A DNA stretch of 64,000 nucleotides from Sporomusa acidovorans (GTDB lineage: Bacteria; Bacillota; Negativicutes; Sporomusales; Sporomusaceae): the NCBI RefSeq assembly GCF_002257695.2, contig NZ_CP155571.1; one strand, given 5' to 3'. The notes beneath the pieces are model-generated. The model was not told where the DNA came from and searched no databases. It was given only the letters and a program-made list of their open reading frames with translations. The position numbers and the translations under genes are program-made. Numbering within the stretch: position 1 is the first letter of the stretch; every line of letters starts with the position of its first letter. Of this stretch, positions 41,288 through 49,289 are shown piece after piece.

Positions 41288-43040
41288 TAAAAATCCTCTC
41301 CATTTCTTCTTTTAATAGTTTAACTACCTCTTGTGCCAATGGACGGGGGTTATGTTCTGAAACAGCTTCGGCCAAAAACTCTAACGAAGAAGTAAAACCA
41401 TAACCGCTTAAGTTTTCAGTTATAGTGTCTTTATTATTGACAAGTTTCAGATTCTTCAAGGCTTCAGACTTTATTTTTGAAGATAATTCGCCATTCTTGA
41501 TAGCTCTAAATGCGGAATTGATTAAACTTACATCTGTTGTGCCAAGGTCAACACCATATTTTTTCATTGTAGTTACATATTCAAGCATATGACCTAACTC
41601 ATGCTTAATAATCCCGGCAGCACCGTCTTTAGGTGTCCACCACTGGTTACTAACAGCTTTATCAATTAACGTTCTTACACCGGTTAAATCACTCAAATCA
41701 CGCTTTGACAACATTAATTTAGGTAATATCTTACCCTCTATTACATTCATTCCCGCGCTGGCCGTGGCTTTAATACGCCCATTGGTTTCCAAGTTTTGAA
41801 TAAAACCATTTAGTACTGGATATTCTTCGTAAAATTCTCCAATTGATTCATTAACCCCATTCGCCACATCAACATCAATATCCTTATAGCTAACATTACT
41901 AAAGCCTAAGTTATCAACGGCGTACTGCTCGGCTTCCCTAATGCTTTTGGCCGGTATAAAGTCTACCTTCAATATATCAGCTTTAGCCATTTCTTTCAAT
42001 CCAGCTTTTGATTCACCGTCAACAAAAGATTTTTTCCATTCAGGATATTTCATGCTATCCGGTACATAGTAAATCTTACCTTCAGCATTCCTGGCCGCTC
42101 TGAAGCCGGTATTATCATCAAAATAGGGAACCGTAACGGTTCTACACCAGCAATGAAACGGCGGGGCAGTCAGTCCAACCTTATAATCTTTCATTTCAAA
42201 GATTTTGCCGTCCAGGGACTGACACAATGGGGATGTATGACTATCCAACGTAGCAACAATTTCATACCTCTCAACATCTAAATCACTGAAACAATCCCGT
42301 TGTGAAGCGGACGCAAAAAAAGCAGACTCGGTTATAACTAATCTGCCTGCATTATTTTTAGAAGTATTGAATTTTTGCGCTATGGTCTTAATGGCTTTAT
42401 CCGGTGCATCCCCCCGGATGATGGACTGTGTTAATTCGGTGTGCAGAGTATTGATTAACTGATCTTTACTTTGCCAGATCCGATCCGAAAAATTCTTGCC
42501 GTCCGGTGTCCAGGGTTTACTGATTACGGCTGATAACTGCTGATTGTTAAACCTATGAAGATCATACCCGACGTTAAACCCGCGCTGTATTTCATAGGCT
42601 GAATGATAATAACCTTCAGAATAAATGTTCCGCATGGTCTTGTCCAGGCCATCAAGTTGATTGCCGTATAAGACTTCCACCTGCTGTTGCATTTGAAGCT
42701 TTAAAGCTTCCAACCGTGAAATATGCACCTTAGCCGAAGCGTTTTCAAGTTGTTTTATCCATTGGCCGTTAACGGCGTTTTGCTTACCGTATTTGATATA
42801 CTCCTGAACCGTCCAGCGCAATTCGTCCAGTTCAGAGGAATTCAAAAGCTGCTTCGCTTCGGCAAAGGAAATTTGATTATTTTTAGCAAAGCGGTTATAC
42901 CATGCCGTAATTTGCTGTTCAATCGTTTCAGACGCTTTTTTATATTCACGTTCCAAATCATTGTAATAATCCAAACCCTTTTTAAGCTGTGCTTCCTCTA
43001 AAAGCTCAAACCGCTTGCGCCAATAATCCCTATTCCTCAT
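41271..43040 (-). CDS. MuF phage head morphogenesis protein with C-terminal zincin-like domain
   Basis: 589 residues. The N-terminal half has the MuF/SPP1 gp7 domain; its signature is HTSPLCQSLDGKIFEMKDYK then PPFHCWCRTVTVPYF (about 285-330). Residues about 370-589 form an extra domain with GIIKHELGHMLEYV, an HExxH zinc site, and a downstream FLAEAVSEH that may give the third ligand. MuF proteins carrying polymorphic toxin or enzyme domains are an established phage theme, and this looks like one. The start ATG at 43040 overlaps the portal stop. Confidence 0.85.
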   Translation of the reverse strand: MRNRDYWRKRFELLEEAQLKKGLDYYNDLEREYKKASETIEQQITAWYNRFAKNNQISFAEAKQLLNSSELDELRWTVQEYIKYGKQNAVNGQWIKQLENASAKVHISRLEALKLQMQQQVEVLYGNQLDGLDKTMRNIYSEGYYHSAYEIQRGFNVGYDLHRFNNQQLSAVISKPWTPDGKNFSDRIWQSKDQLINTLHTELTQSIIRGDAPDKAIKTIAQKFNTSKNNAGRLVITESAFFASASQRDCFSDLDVERYEIVATLDSHTSPLCQSLDGKIFEMKDYKVGLTAPPFHCWCRTVTVPYFDDNTGFRAARNAEGKIYYVPDSMKYPEWKKSFVDGESKAGLKEMAKADILKVDFIPAKSIREAEQYAVDNLGFSNVSYKDIDVDVANGVNESIGEFYEEYPVLNGFIQNLETNGRIKATASAGMNVIEGKILPKLMLSKRDLSDLTGVRTLIDKAVSNQWWTPKDGAAGIIKHELGHMLEYVTTMKKYGVDLGTTDVSLINSAFRAIKNGELSSKIKSEALKNLKLVNNKDTITENLSGYGFTSSLEFLAEAVSEHNPRPLAQEVVKLLKEEMERIFNGSST

Positions 43041-44517
43041 TACCATCACCAGTGCCGCCAAACATAGTCTTATACTGATCTATTTCAGACTGTTGCTGTG
43101 CTTTTTCATCGGCTATGCGCTTCATTTCTGTTTTTACGTCAGTAGTCCAAGGATGTTGACTAACAATAGTTTCGTTAGATAGGATACCTGTTGACTTAGC
43201 GCAGTTTTCGATTGATTCAGATTCATTAATAAGAATATCCCGATTAAAAATAACATTGACCGGCTGGCCGCTATAGTCACCCTGTCCAGTGTTAACAAAG
43301 TGCATGTTGACGAACCAAAGTAACTGTTCAAATGCTGCCTGAAACTCTGTTTCCATGCCGTTTGCATCCAGGTCAATGTCAGAGTACATGCTTTGGATAT
43401 TCATTTGGTTCGGATTGTTGCCCATACGATCGTCTTTGGCATCAAAACCGCGCCCGTTTTCAATCAAGGCTTTTTTCAATAGTTCAAAAATAATTTTATA
43501 GTTTTCGGCATTAACCGTAATTTCAAGGGTTTTTAAATCGCCGCCAACGCCGTCAACCGTTTTAACCTTAACAACCCCATATTGAGAAAGGTTTTTACGG
43601 AATTCACCAAGGTTAGTACCATCGTAGTTTTGTAGAACCAGGATTGTATTCCTGGCATCTTCCTGCATGTTGTTTTCAAAGTCGCTCAGAATGGTGTTAA
43701 TGGCATCCTGTAATGATTTTACCCGCTTGATAAGCGGTATTTCCTTATTGTTAAACTTAAAGGCTACAAGAGGAACTTTGTCCCAATTGTACCCTGTTGT
43801 ATTGCCTTGATCATCTTCAATTACCATGTGAGTACTAGATGGGTTTTCAACATCGGGAACTAAGTTAAACCCCTTTAACTCATATCGGTGTATGCCCTGT
43901 TTGTCATAGATTTCAACTTTGGTAATGATAGTTTCCGTAGTTCCCTCGTAAGCTTCTATCTGATACACCCGGACAGCAAAGTCTAAAACTGTATGTTCAG
44001 CATCGGCCCAAAAAGGCAAAACCTCATAACCAGGAAACTTTTTAAAAACAAGCTCGCCATCATCATTGTAATAAGGATGTAACCAAGCAATACCACCGTT
44101 CAAAGCATCCTCACCAACATTTTTTAATGTCCGTAAGAATCCTTTGTTGAAAACTATTTGTAGCAGCTTACTATATCCATCGGCTTCACTTTCAAAACTT
44201 ACAGGTTTAGCCAATAGGTAATTAACTTTCTGATCAACCAGCTTACCATATTGGTTATCAACTAATTTATTATTGGGTAGGTTTTTTACTTCCTCAAGCT
44301 CACCCTTTTCACCAATAACCATACGGCGGCGATGTAAGATATCATGGTCTCCTCGGTAATATCGCTCACCGGTTATCATATCCCGGCGCAACAGGGAACT
44401 TTGAAATTTAATTAATTCCAGTTCAACGAATTTTAAATCGCTCATACGGCTGCCCGCGCCGATTTTAATAAGTTGGTTAATCTGTCCGGTTTGATCTGTC
44501 CATAACAAAACTATCAC
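43030..44517 (-). CDS. Portal protein (SPP1 gp6-like)
   Basis: 495 residues. YYRGDHDILHRRRMV, VDNQYGKLVDQKVNYLLAKP and YGNVALP-like DKVPLVAFKFNNKEIPLI are SPP1-type portal signatures. The frame begins with a GTG at 44517, but a TTG three codons in has better spacing from AGGTGAT. It forms the DNA gate with the terminase encoded upstream. Confidence 0.92.
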   Translation of the reverse strand: MIVLLWTDQTGQINQLIKIGAGSRMSDLKFVELELIKFQSSLLRRDMITGERYYRGDHDILHRRRMVIGEKGELEEVKNLPNNKLVDNQYGKLVDQKVNYLLAKPVSFESEADGYSKLLQIVFNKGFLRTLKNVGEDALNGGIAWLHPYYNDDGELVFKKFPGYEVLPFWADAEHTVLDFAVRVYQIEAYEGTTETIITKVEIYDKQGIHRYELKGFNLVPDVENPSSTHMVIEDDQGNTTGYNWDKVPLVAFKFNNKEIPLIKRVKSLQDAINTILSDFENNMQEDARNTILVLQNYDGTNLGEFRKNLSQYGVVKVKTVDGVGGDLKTLEITVNAENYKIIFELLKKALIENGRGFDAKDDRMGNNPNQMNIQSMYSDIDLDANGMETEFQAAFEQLLWFVNMHFVNTGQGDYSGQPVNVIFNRDILINESESIENCAKSTGILSNETIVSQHPWTTDVKTEMKRIADEKAQQQSEIDQYKTMFGGTGDGNEE

Positions 44518-44523
44518 CTGCCT

Positions 44524-44856
44524 TTAATCCAAGCATTCTGCCTGCTGCATAACTTTAAACATTTTTGGTAACTGAACTGATAAATGATCTACTAGAGTTT
44601 GGTCGCTGCAATAATCCAATAAGCCACTTTCAGCAAAAAAAGCATGAACGATTTCATGCCGTAACACTTTATTCTTAAATTTTTCCGGTTGCTCTGCCAA
44701 CATCTTATAAGGTTTCAAAATTTCACTATTTATAATTATTTTTTTGCTCCATATCTCGCAAAGTCCGTTGGCATTATCTAACTTTGGGTTATCATCATCC
44801 GATTGCTCAATAATGATATAGTCAGTACCTAATATATTAACTTTCACAAGAATCAC
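44524..44856 (-). CDS. Small HExxH protein (putative zinc metallopeptidase)
   Basis: 110 residues. KVLRHEIVHAFFAESGL carries an HExxH motif in a helix, with a beta-rich N-terminal part (NILGTDYIIIEQSDDDN). Short phage proteins of this form lie near the packaging genes in many Bacillota prophages. A role in capsid maturation or host protein cleavage is possible but unproven. Confidence 0.75.
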   Translation of the reverse strand: MILVKVNILGTDYIIIEQSDDDNPKLDNANGLCEIWSKKIIINSEILKPYKMLAEQPEKFKNKVLRHEIVHAFFAESGLLDYCSDQTLVDHLSVQLPKMFKVMQQAECLD

Positions 44857-44862
44857 CTCTAT

Positions 44863-46302
44863 TTAATCAAATCCCATTCTGCAACCCTGGCCGCATTTTT
44901 CAGCTATGCCCGTTGTTGCGTCCTGGGCATCATCATGCTTGTTTTTACCTTCCTTTTGATACTTAATCATAGAGTCATGGTATTCAGGCCACCGATCACG
45001 CCAATTGACCGGGTAATAAACATGCTGCATAACCCATGTTGAATTAGAAATAATCCGGGATTTTTTATTTTTCGATTGATAAAATGTGTTAATCTGCGTA
45101 TGGTTGCTATGATAACGAGTCCTAAGTTCCCGCTCTACAGCACGGCCAAACCCACGGCCACCGTTATTTGATTCAATGTCAGCCACATTCACTTTATCGT
45201 CATACAGCATTTTAGCAGTTGCCGGTTCTGTGACTTCCATAGGTGCCTTAGTATATAGCACATTCAGCACAAATGCTGCACCATCAAATTCACCATAATT
45301 GATACTGCAAAGGTAATCATTACCGGTATCGGCTGTATCCGTATAGTTTTTGATTGCGGTAAATAAGGGATTGCCGTTAGCATCAACGGGAATATGCTCA
45401 TAGGTTTTAAAGGAAGTATATAACCTACCCTTAATATCAATAGGTTCCTGCTGATAGTTGGCTGAAGCAATATCAGCACCCATAGCTTTAACTTTAGCAT
45501 TATAAGATTTACGGGATAATACTTCATCACACAACATTGTCCCATCATCCTGCAGAGCTTTCATGCACACGTGACGGATTTTGGCACCCTGTTCCTGATA
45601 GTGTGCCAAAGCTCTACCGGCAAGATCATCACTTGCCCAACGAGTCATAATAATGATGATCTTGCCGCCCTCTTCAAGCCGCTGAAGCATTGTATTAGTA
45701 AACCAATCCCAATGCTTATTTTTAATATCCTCGTTATAAGCTTCTTCAGCACTTTTTATCAAATCATCTATAATTAAAATTGTACAACCAAATCCTGTAG
45801 CCGTACCATTTGGAGAAGTAGCAAGATAACTATTATAGCCGCCCTCAAGCGACCATAAATTCATAGCTCCATCACCAACAGCAATTTTGACATCTGGGAA
45901 TACATCAGAATAAACCGGCTTAAATTCATCAGCTTTGACTTCCTGAATGCTGTTACGAACATTTTTGGAAAACATGGTTGACAGTGTTTCATTATAACTA
46001 CCGGTCATGATTTTTTCTGTTTTATCCTTACCATATACCCATTCGACAAAAAGACCTGCTGTTCTGGACTTACCATGCCGGGGAGGTTCATTTACAATTA
46101 AAACTTCATCGTCACTTTCATAGAAGCTTTGGAACTCATTGCATAAATGTTTAAGATATTTTCTATTTGGCTTATAAAAATCAGGAGCTTTCAAAGCACA
46201 ATAAGAAAAGAACTGCTTCCTAGCAGCCCTGATCTGTTGTTCCATTTCGGCCCTTTGAATTTCTTCCAAAATAAGCAGTTCTTCATATTTAGTCACTGGC
46301 AT
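44863..46302 (-). CDS. terL: Terminase large subunit
   Basis: 479 residues. Walker A is VNEPPRHGKSRT, Walker B TILIIDDLIKSAEEA, followed by IIIMTRWASDDLAGRAL. The C-terminal nuclease half has DTADTGNDYLCSINYGEF and NNGGRGFGRAVEREL. The ATG at 46302 lies within the small-subunit end. It is the ATPase and nuclease of DNA packaging. Confidence 0.93.
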   Translation of the reverse strand: MPVTKYEELLILEEIQRAEMEQQIRAARKQFFSYCALKAPDFYKPNRKYLKHLCNEFQSFYESDDEVLIVNEPPRHGKSRTAGLFVEWVYGKDKTEKIMTGSYNETLSTMFSKNVRNSIQEVKADEFKPVYSDVFPDVKIAVGDGAMNLWSLEGGYNSYLATSPNGTATGFGCTILIIDDLIKSAEEAYNEDIKNKHWDWFTNTMLQRLEEGGKIIIIMTRWASDDLAGRALAHYQEQGAKIRHVCMKALQDDGTMLCDEVLSRKSYNAKVKAMGADIASANYQQEPIDIKGRLYTSFKTYEHIPVDANGNPLFTAIKNYTDTADTGNDYLCSINYGEFDGAAFVLNVLYTKAPMEVTEPATAKMLYDDKVNVADIESNNGGRGFGRAVERELRTRYHSNHTQINTFYQSKNKKSRIISNSTWVMQHVYYPVNWRDRWPEYHDSMIKYQKEGKNKHDDAQDATTGIAEKCGQGCRMGFD

Positions 46303-46789
46303 CAATCCCAAGCTTTGTTTTTAGCTTTTTGATGCGCTGTTCAATCTCCTCATCTGTCAAATCACTAAAATTATTTTTTACTTGACCGGATAACTCAACA
46401 TCCTTTTTATCGCGCCAATCAGCAGGCTTCCTATTCTTCAGCCAAAAGATTTGGGCTGTCGTGTCCGGCTGTACTTCCTTGACTACTTTCTTAGTAACCT
46501 TGAATTCAAACTTTTTAGTTGTATCATTATAAACTCGTTCTTTGGTAACTTCTGTAAACTCATAGCCTAAAGCCCGTTTAAGCAAAGCATTCTCAACCTG
46601 AATGTCAACAACCTCTTTGCCCTTTTTTAGGGCGTCAGAAATGTCAGGATGTTTATGTTTCCACTGATTAAGTGTTTCTCGTGAAATACCCATATTTGAG
46701 GCAATCTGCTCATTAGTTAAACCATCTCTTGCCCATGCTTCTAACTGAAGTAACCCTTCAGCGGTTAACCATTGTTCATACTTAGCCAT
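46289..46789 (-). CDS. terS: Terminase small subunit
   Basis: 166 residues. N-terminal HTH (LLQLEAWARDGLTNEQIASN MGISRETLNQWK) recognises the packaging site; QPDTTAQIFWLKNRKPADWR is the conserved small-terminase motif. It overlaps the large-subunit gene by 14 nt. Confidence 0.9.
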   Translation of the reverse strand: MAKYEQWLTAEGLLQLEAWARDGLTNEQIASNMGISRETLNQWKHKHPDISDALKKGKEVVDIQVENALLKRALGYEFTEVTKERVYNDTTKKFEFKVTKKVVKEVQPDTTAQIFWLKNRKPADWRDKKDVELSGQVKNNFSDLTDEEIEQRIKKLKTKLGIDASD

Positions 46790-46822
46790 TGAAGTCTCAC
46801 CTCACTTAAAAAAAAAAAAAAT

Positions 46823-46847
46823 AAAAAGAACCTCATGGTTCTTTTTT
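46823..46847 (-). terminator. Terminator after the membrane-protein gene
   Basis: AAAAAGAACC and GGTTCTTTTTT make a stem whose loop includes the stop of 46833-47171; the minus strand continues with a long T run. Confidence 0.82.
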
Positions 46848-47171
46848 GTGATTCTCAGAGCTTTTTTCTTTTTCTACTCTTTTTAGGGCTTCTAAGTGTA
46901 ATCCTATTTTAAATACTTTAAATGCAGACCAACATGTTAATATCATCAAAATTGCAGGTGTAACAAGTTTATTATCTTTAAGATAAGTAGAATCAAAACT
47001 ATTAAACATGGCAATACCTATGCTAAAAATTATAGAAAAGGCATAGATTGTCTTTGAATCTGCTTCTAGTAATGCCCGTGTAAACTCTCTTTTCTCATTT
47101 GACATTTCAACATACTTTTTGTATGCATCATAATATGTTTTCTTTTTCGAACGTTTATTTATAAAAAGCAT
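46833..47171 (-). CDS. Two-pass membrane protein (candidate cargo gene)
   Basis: 112 residues with AGGAGGG upstream. Two hydrophobic segments (IYAFSIIFSIGIAMF; LVTPAILMILTCWSAFKVF) are flanked by charged termini. It sits between the late regulator and terminase but is isolated by terminators on both sides. Such insulated membrane proteins in prophages often serve superinfection exclusion (inference). No family recognised. Confidence 0.6.
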   Translation of the reverse strand: MLFINKRSKKKTYYDAYKKYVEMSNEKREFTRALLEADSKTIYAFSIIFSIGIAMFNSFDSTYLKDNKLVTPAILMILTCWSAFKVFKIGLHLEALKRVEKEKSSENHKKEP

Positions 47172-47240
47172 ATTGATTCCCTCCTATAAAATAGAAAAGA
47201 TTCGACAAAAAACAAACATTTTCCTATCTTTTAGAGGTAT

Positions 47241-47266
47241 AAAAAAAGAACTGCTGAAAAGCAGTC
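47241..47266 (-). terminator. Terminator after the late regulator
   Basis: ACTGCT and AGCAGT with a 4-nt loop followed by TCTTTTTTTAT on the minus strand, 100 bp past the stop of 47363-47884. Confidence 0.78.
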
Positions 47267-47362
47267 CTCAAACTTACATTTTAACTTGATACCAATTTTA
47301 CTATATGAATTGTGCATTGTCGAGGTTATCAAAAATGCATATTTAATGCTTAACTAATGCAT

Positions 47363-47884
47363 TTATGACAGCATTTCATTTAGAGCATCATCAGGAAACA
47401 ATTGAATAGATAACTTTTTAATCAGCCGGTTTTTGTTTCTACCGATTGTCGAAGTATCAACTTCAAACACTTCGCCTATTTCCTCATGGGTCATACCCTT
47501 AAAATATTTCATGGGAATTATTTCATAGAACTTATCATTCTTCAATTTGTCCAGGGCATTATCAATGATTTTAATATACTGCTCGGTATCGTCAACACTC
47601 GTTTCAATCAGTTCTATTTTATCCTCAAGCTTTTCCTGCTCAGTTTTAACCTCACCGCTCCCGGCTCCGTACTTAGTTATGGATTTACTCTGCCGCTTCA
47701 GACCGTGTTTCTTCAATTCTTCAATCTGTTCTTTTTTAGCATTAACAGCATCGGTAAAGTCATTGTACCGGTAGAGCAACTGTTCAGCCTTCTGAAAAGC
47801 ATTCATATGTTTGTCTTTAAACATACCTTCATGCTTCAGCATCGAAACAAACTTTCGTAATACTTCCTCACTGCAATTTATCAT
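47363..47884 (-). CDS. Late gene regulator (ArpU/RinA/sigma-like, DUF722 type)
   Basis: 173 residues. A long N-terminal coiled coil is followed by a sigma-region-4-like HTH (KYFKGMTHEEIGEVFEVDTS TIGRNKNRLIKKLS). Such proteins activate late transcription in Bacillota phages. It lies between the early and late modules, just left of the inverted-repeat copy A. The ATG follows AAAGGAAG. Confidence 0.82.
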   Translation of the reverse strand: MINCSEEVLRKFVSMLKHEGMFKDKHMNAFQKAEQLLYRYNDFTDAVNAKKEQIEELKKHGLKRQSKSITKYGAGSGEVKTEQEKLEDKIELIETSVDDTEQYIKIIDNALDKLKNDKFYEIIPMKYFKGMTHEEIGEVFEVDTSTIGRNKNRLIKKLSIQLFPDDALNEMLS

Positions 47885-47946
47885 CAAAAATCACTTCCTT
47901 TTAGTGGTAAAATGTCCGTAAACCATTGATATTACTGAATTCCCAG

Positions 47947-48296
47947 CGGTTCAAGTTGGTTCCACTTGACGATTGTCAACTTGAACCGCTTCAAACCCCC
48001 GTACTGTCTACGTTCTTCAAACATCGGTTCAAGTTCAACTTATATTTTCTACTATATTCTTTTATTTTAGAGAATCATAAAATTTTAACGATTATTTTTC
48101 CCTTAATATATAAAGATGTCATATTTAACTTGAACCAACTTGAACCGCACCTCATAAACCCAGTAACCACGGAACTTACAACCGGTTCAAGTTGATTTCT
48201 GTTAACTTGAACCGCTGAGAATGGTTAACAAGTCAGAATCCGCATGAAATAAGGATTTCTAGCGGTTCATGTTCCGGTTCAAGTTGATTTCGAAAA
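47947..48296. promoter_or_regulatory. Cluster of CGGTTCAAGTT motifs (iteron-like)
   Basis: The 400-bp gap 47888-48297 has no gene. It holds nine CGGTTCAAGTT-type motifs in both orientations (47947, 47977, 48025, 48127, 48136, 48183, 48204, 48263 variant, 48275). Several pair as hairpins, for example AGCGGTTCAAGTTG with CAACTTGAACCGCT (47945-47990) and 48184-48214. It looks like a binding array for a replication initiator or repressor. Most of it belongs to repeat copy A. Confidence 0.7.
47975..48286 (+). repeat. 312-bp perfect inverted repeat, copy A
   Basis: The reverse complement of this segment is identical, base for base as far as I could trace, to 62134-62445. It begins at GTCAACTTGAACCGC and ends at CGGTTCAAGTTG. 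It lies between the late regulator and the early module. See copy B and the findings. Confidence 0.92.
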
Positions 48297-48297
48297 A

Positions 48298-49032
48298 CTA
48301 CCGGTATTCCTTCCCGGTAGATTTATTTTTTATAATAATCCGCTCAACTACTTCAAAGCCGCATATGGAAGCCAACTGCTTCATTAACTTAATAACTCGG
48401 TGAGCTACTTCATCCGGCTTATCTGCACTTTTAATTGCTTCATAAGCGGTTAAATCCTTGCAACCACTACCGTTTAACTTTGGGTTGTCCATTAGTGTTC
48501 CTCCCCCCCAATCACGATCATTTTCTAACATGTATTGATTAATACACCCTTTACAAGTAGAAGAAGAACATTCACCGCAGAATACTCCTTGCGGATTCCA
48601 GCCACAACCACCTTCATGTGCACCGCCAACTTCATCAATGTCTACAGGCTCATTCGTAAATCGTTTAAGTTGCAGCAAAAGCTGTGCTTTTTGACGCTGT
48701 AATTCAGCAATAACTTTTTTAGCATGTACCGCCTGACGCTGCAATTCCTCTCTGCATTGTACCTGTTCATCAAATAAGATTTTAGTTTTTCCAACCTGTT
48801 CAGCATAAAAGTTTGACTTACGCTGCCATTCATCGCGCTCTAGCTCGGATTTCTTTAACTCTTTATAAATCCGTAATATATGTCCAGCAGCTATTTTAGC
48901 CACTCGTAGATTTTTATCTCTATCAAATTCTGCCACCATCAGTTTATCTCGCAAACTGATAACTTCTTTTTCCCACATAACCGCAATATTAGCAGTTCTT
49001 TTTTCTTCCAAACTTGCTCGTCTATCACTCAT
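48298..49032 (-). CDS. Hypothetical protein, coiled coil plus Cys-rich knuckle
   Basis: 244 residues. Residues about 1-125 are a long charged coiled coil (KLMVAEFDRDKNLRVAKIAA). Residues about 140-170 hold GCGWNPQGVFCGECSSSTCK GC, a probable zinc-binding cluster. The C-terminal part is mixed (HRVIKLMKQLASICGFEVVE). It is the last early gene; its stop is 12 bp from repeat copy A. Function unknown. Confidence 0.6.
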   Translation of the reverse strand: MSDRRASLEEKRTANIAVMWEKEVISLRDKLMVAEFDRDKNLRVAKIAAGHILRIYKELKKSELERDEWQRKSNFYAEQVGKTKILFDEQVQCREELQRQAVHAKKVIAELQRQKAQLLLQLKRFTNEPVDIDEVGGAHEGGCGWNPQGVFCGECSSSTCKGCINQYMLENDRDWGGGTLMDNPKLNGSGCKDLTAYEAIKSADKPDEVAHRVIKLMKQLASICGFEVVERIIIKNKSTGKEYR

Positions 49033-49289
49033 CGCGCCAGCCTCCCTCTTAATAAATGCCCTGTATTATTTTTCCATAAATGATAATTTCGAAGTTCTAC
49101 ACCATTTAAGTCGAATTCATTATAAGGATTAATAAAGTAACATTGATTACTTTTCTTTAAATAATCATTAAGTTTTGCAAAAAGAAAAATACGTTCAAAT
49201 TTTTGTTCTCCTGAAACTTCATAGTAATTAATATAAGCTTTCAAGCCACACATAATATCTAGGATTTCTTTTTCAGTAAGATTAATCAT
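49029..49289 (-). CDS. Hypothetical early protein
   Basis: 86 residues; helical N-terminus (LTEKEILDIMCGLKAYINYY) and an aromatic C-terminal part (CYFINPYNEFDLNGVELRNY). It overlaps both neighbours by 4-8 nt. Not recognised. Confidence 0.55.
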   Translation of the reverse strand: MINLTEKEILDIMCGLKAYINYYEVSGEQKFERIFLFAKLNDYLKKSNQCYFINPYNEFDLNGVELRNYHLWKNNTGHLLRGRLAR

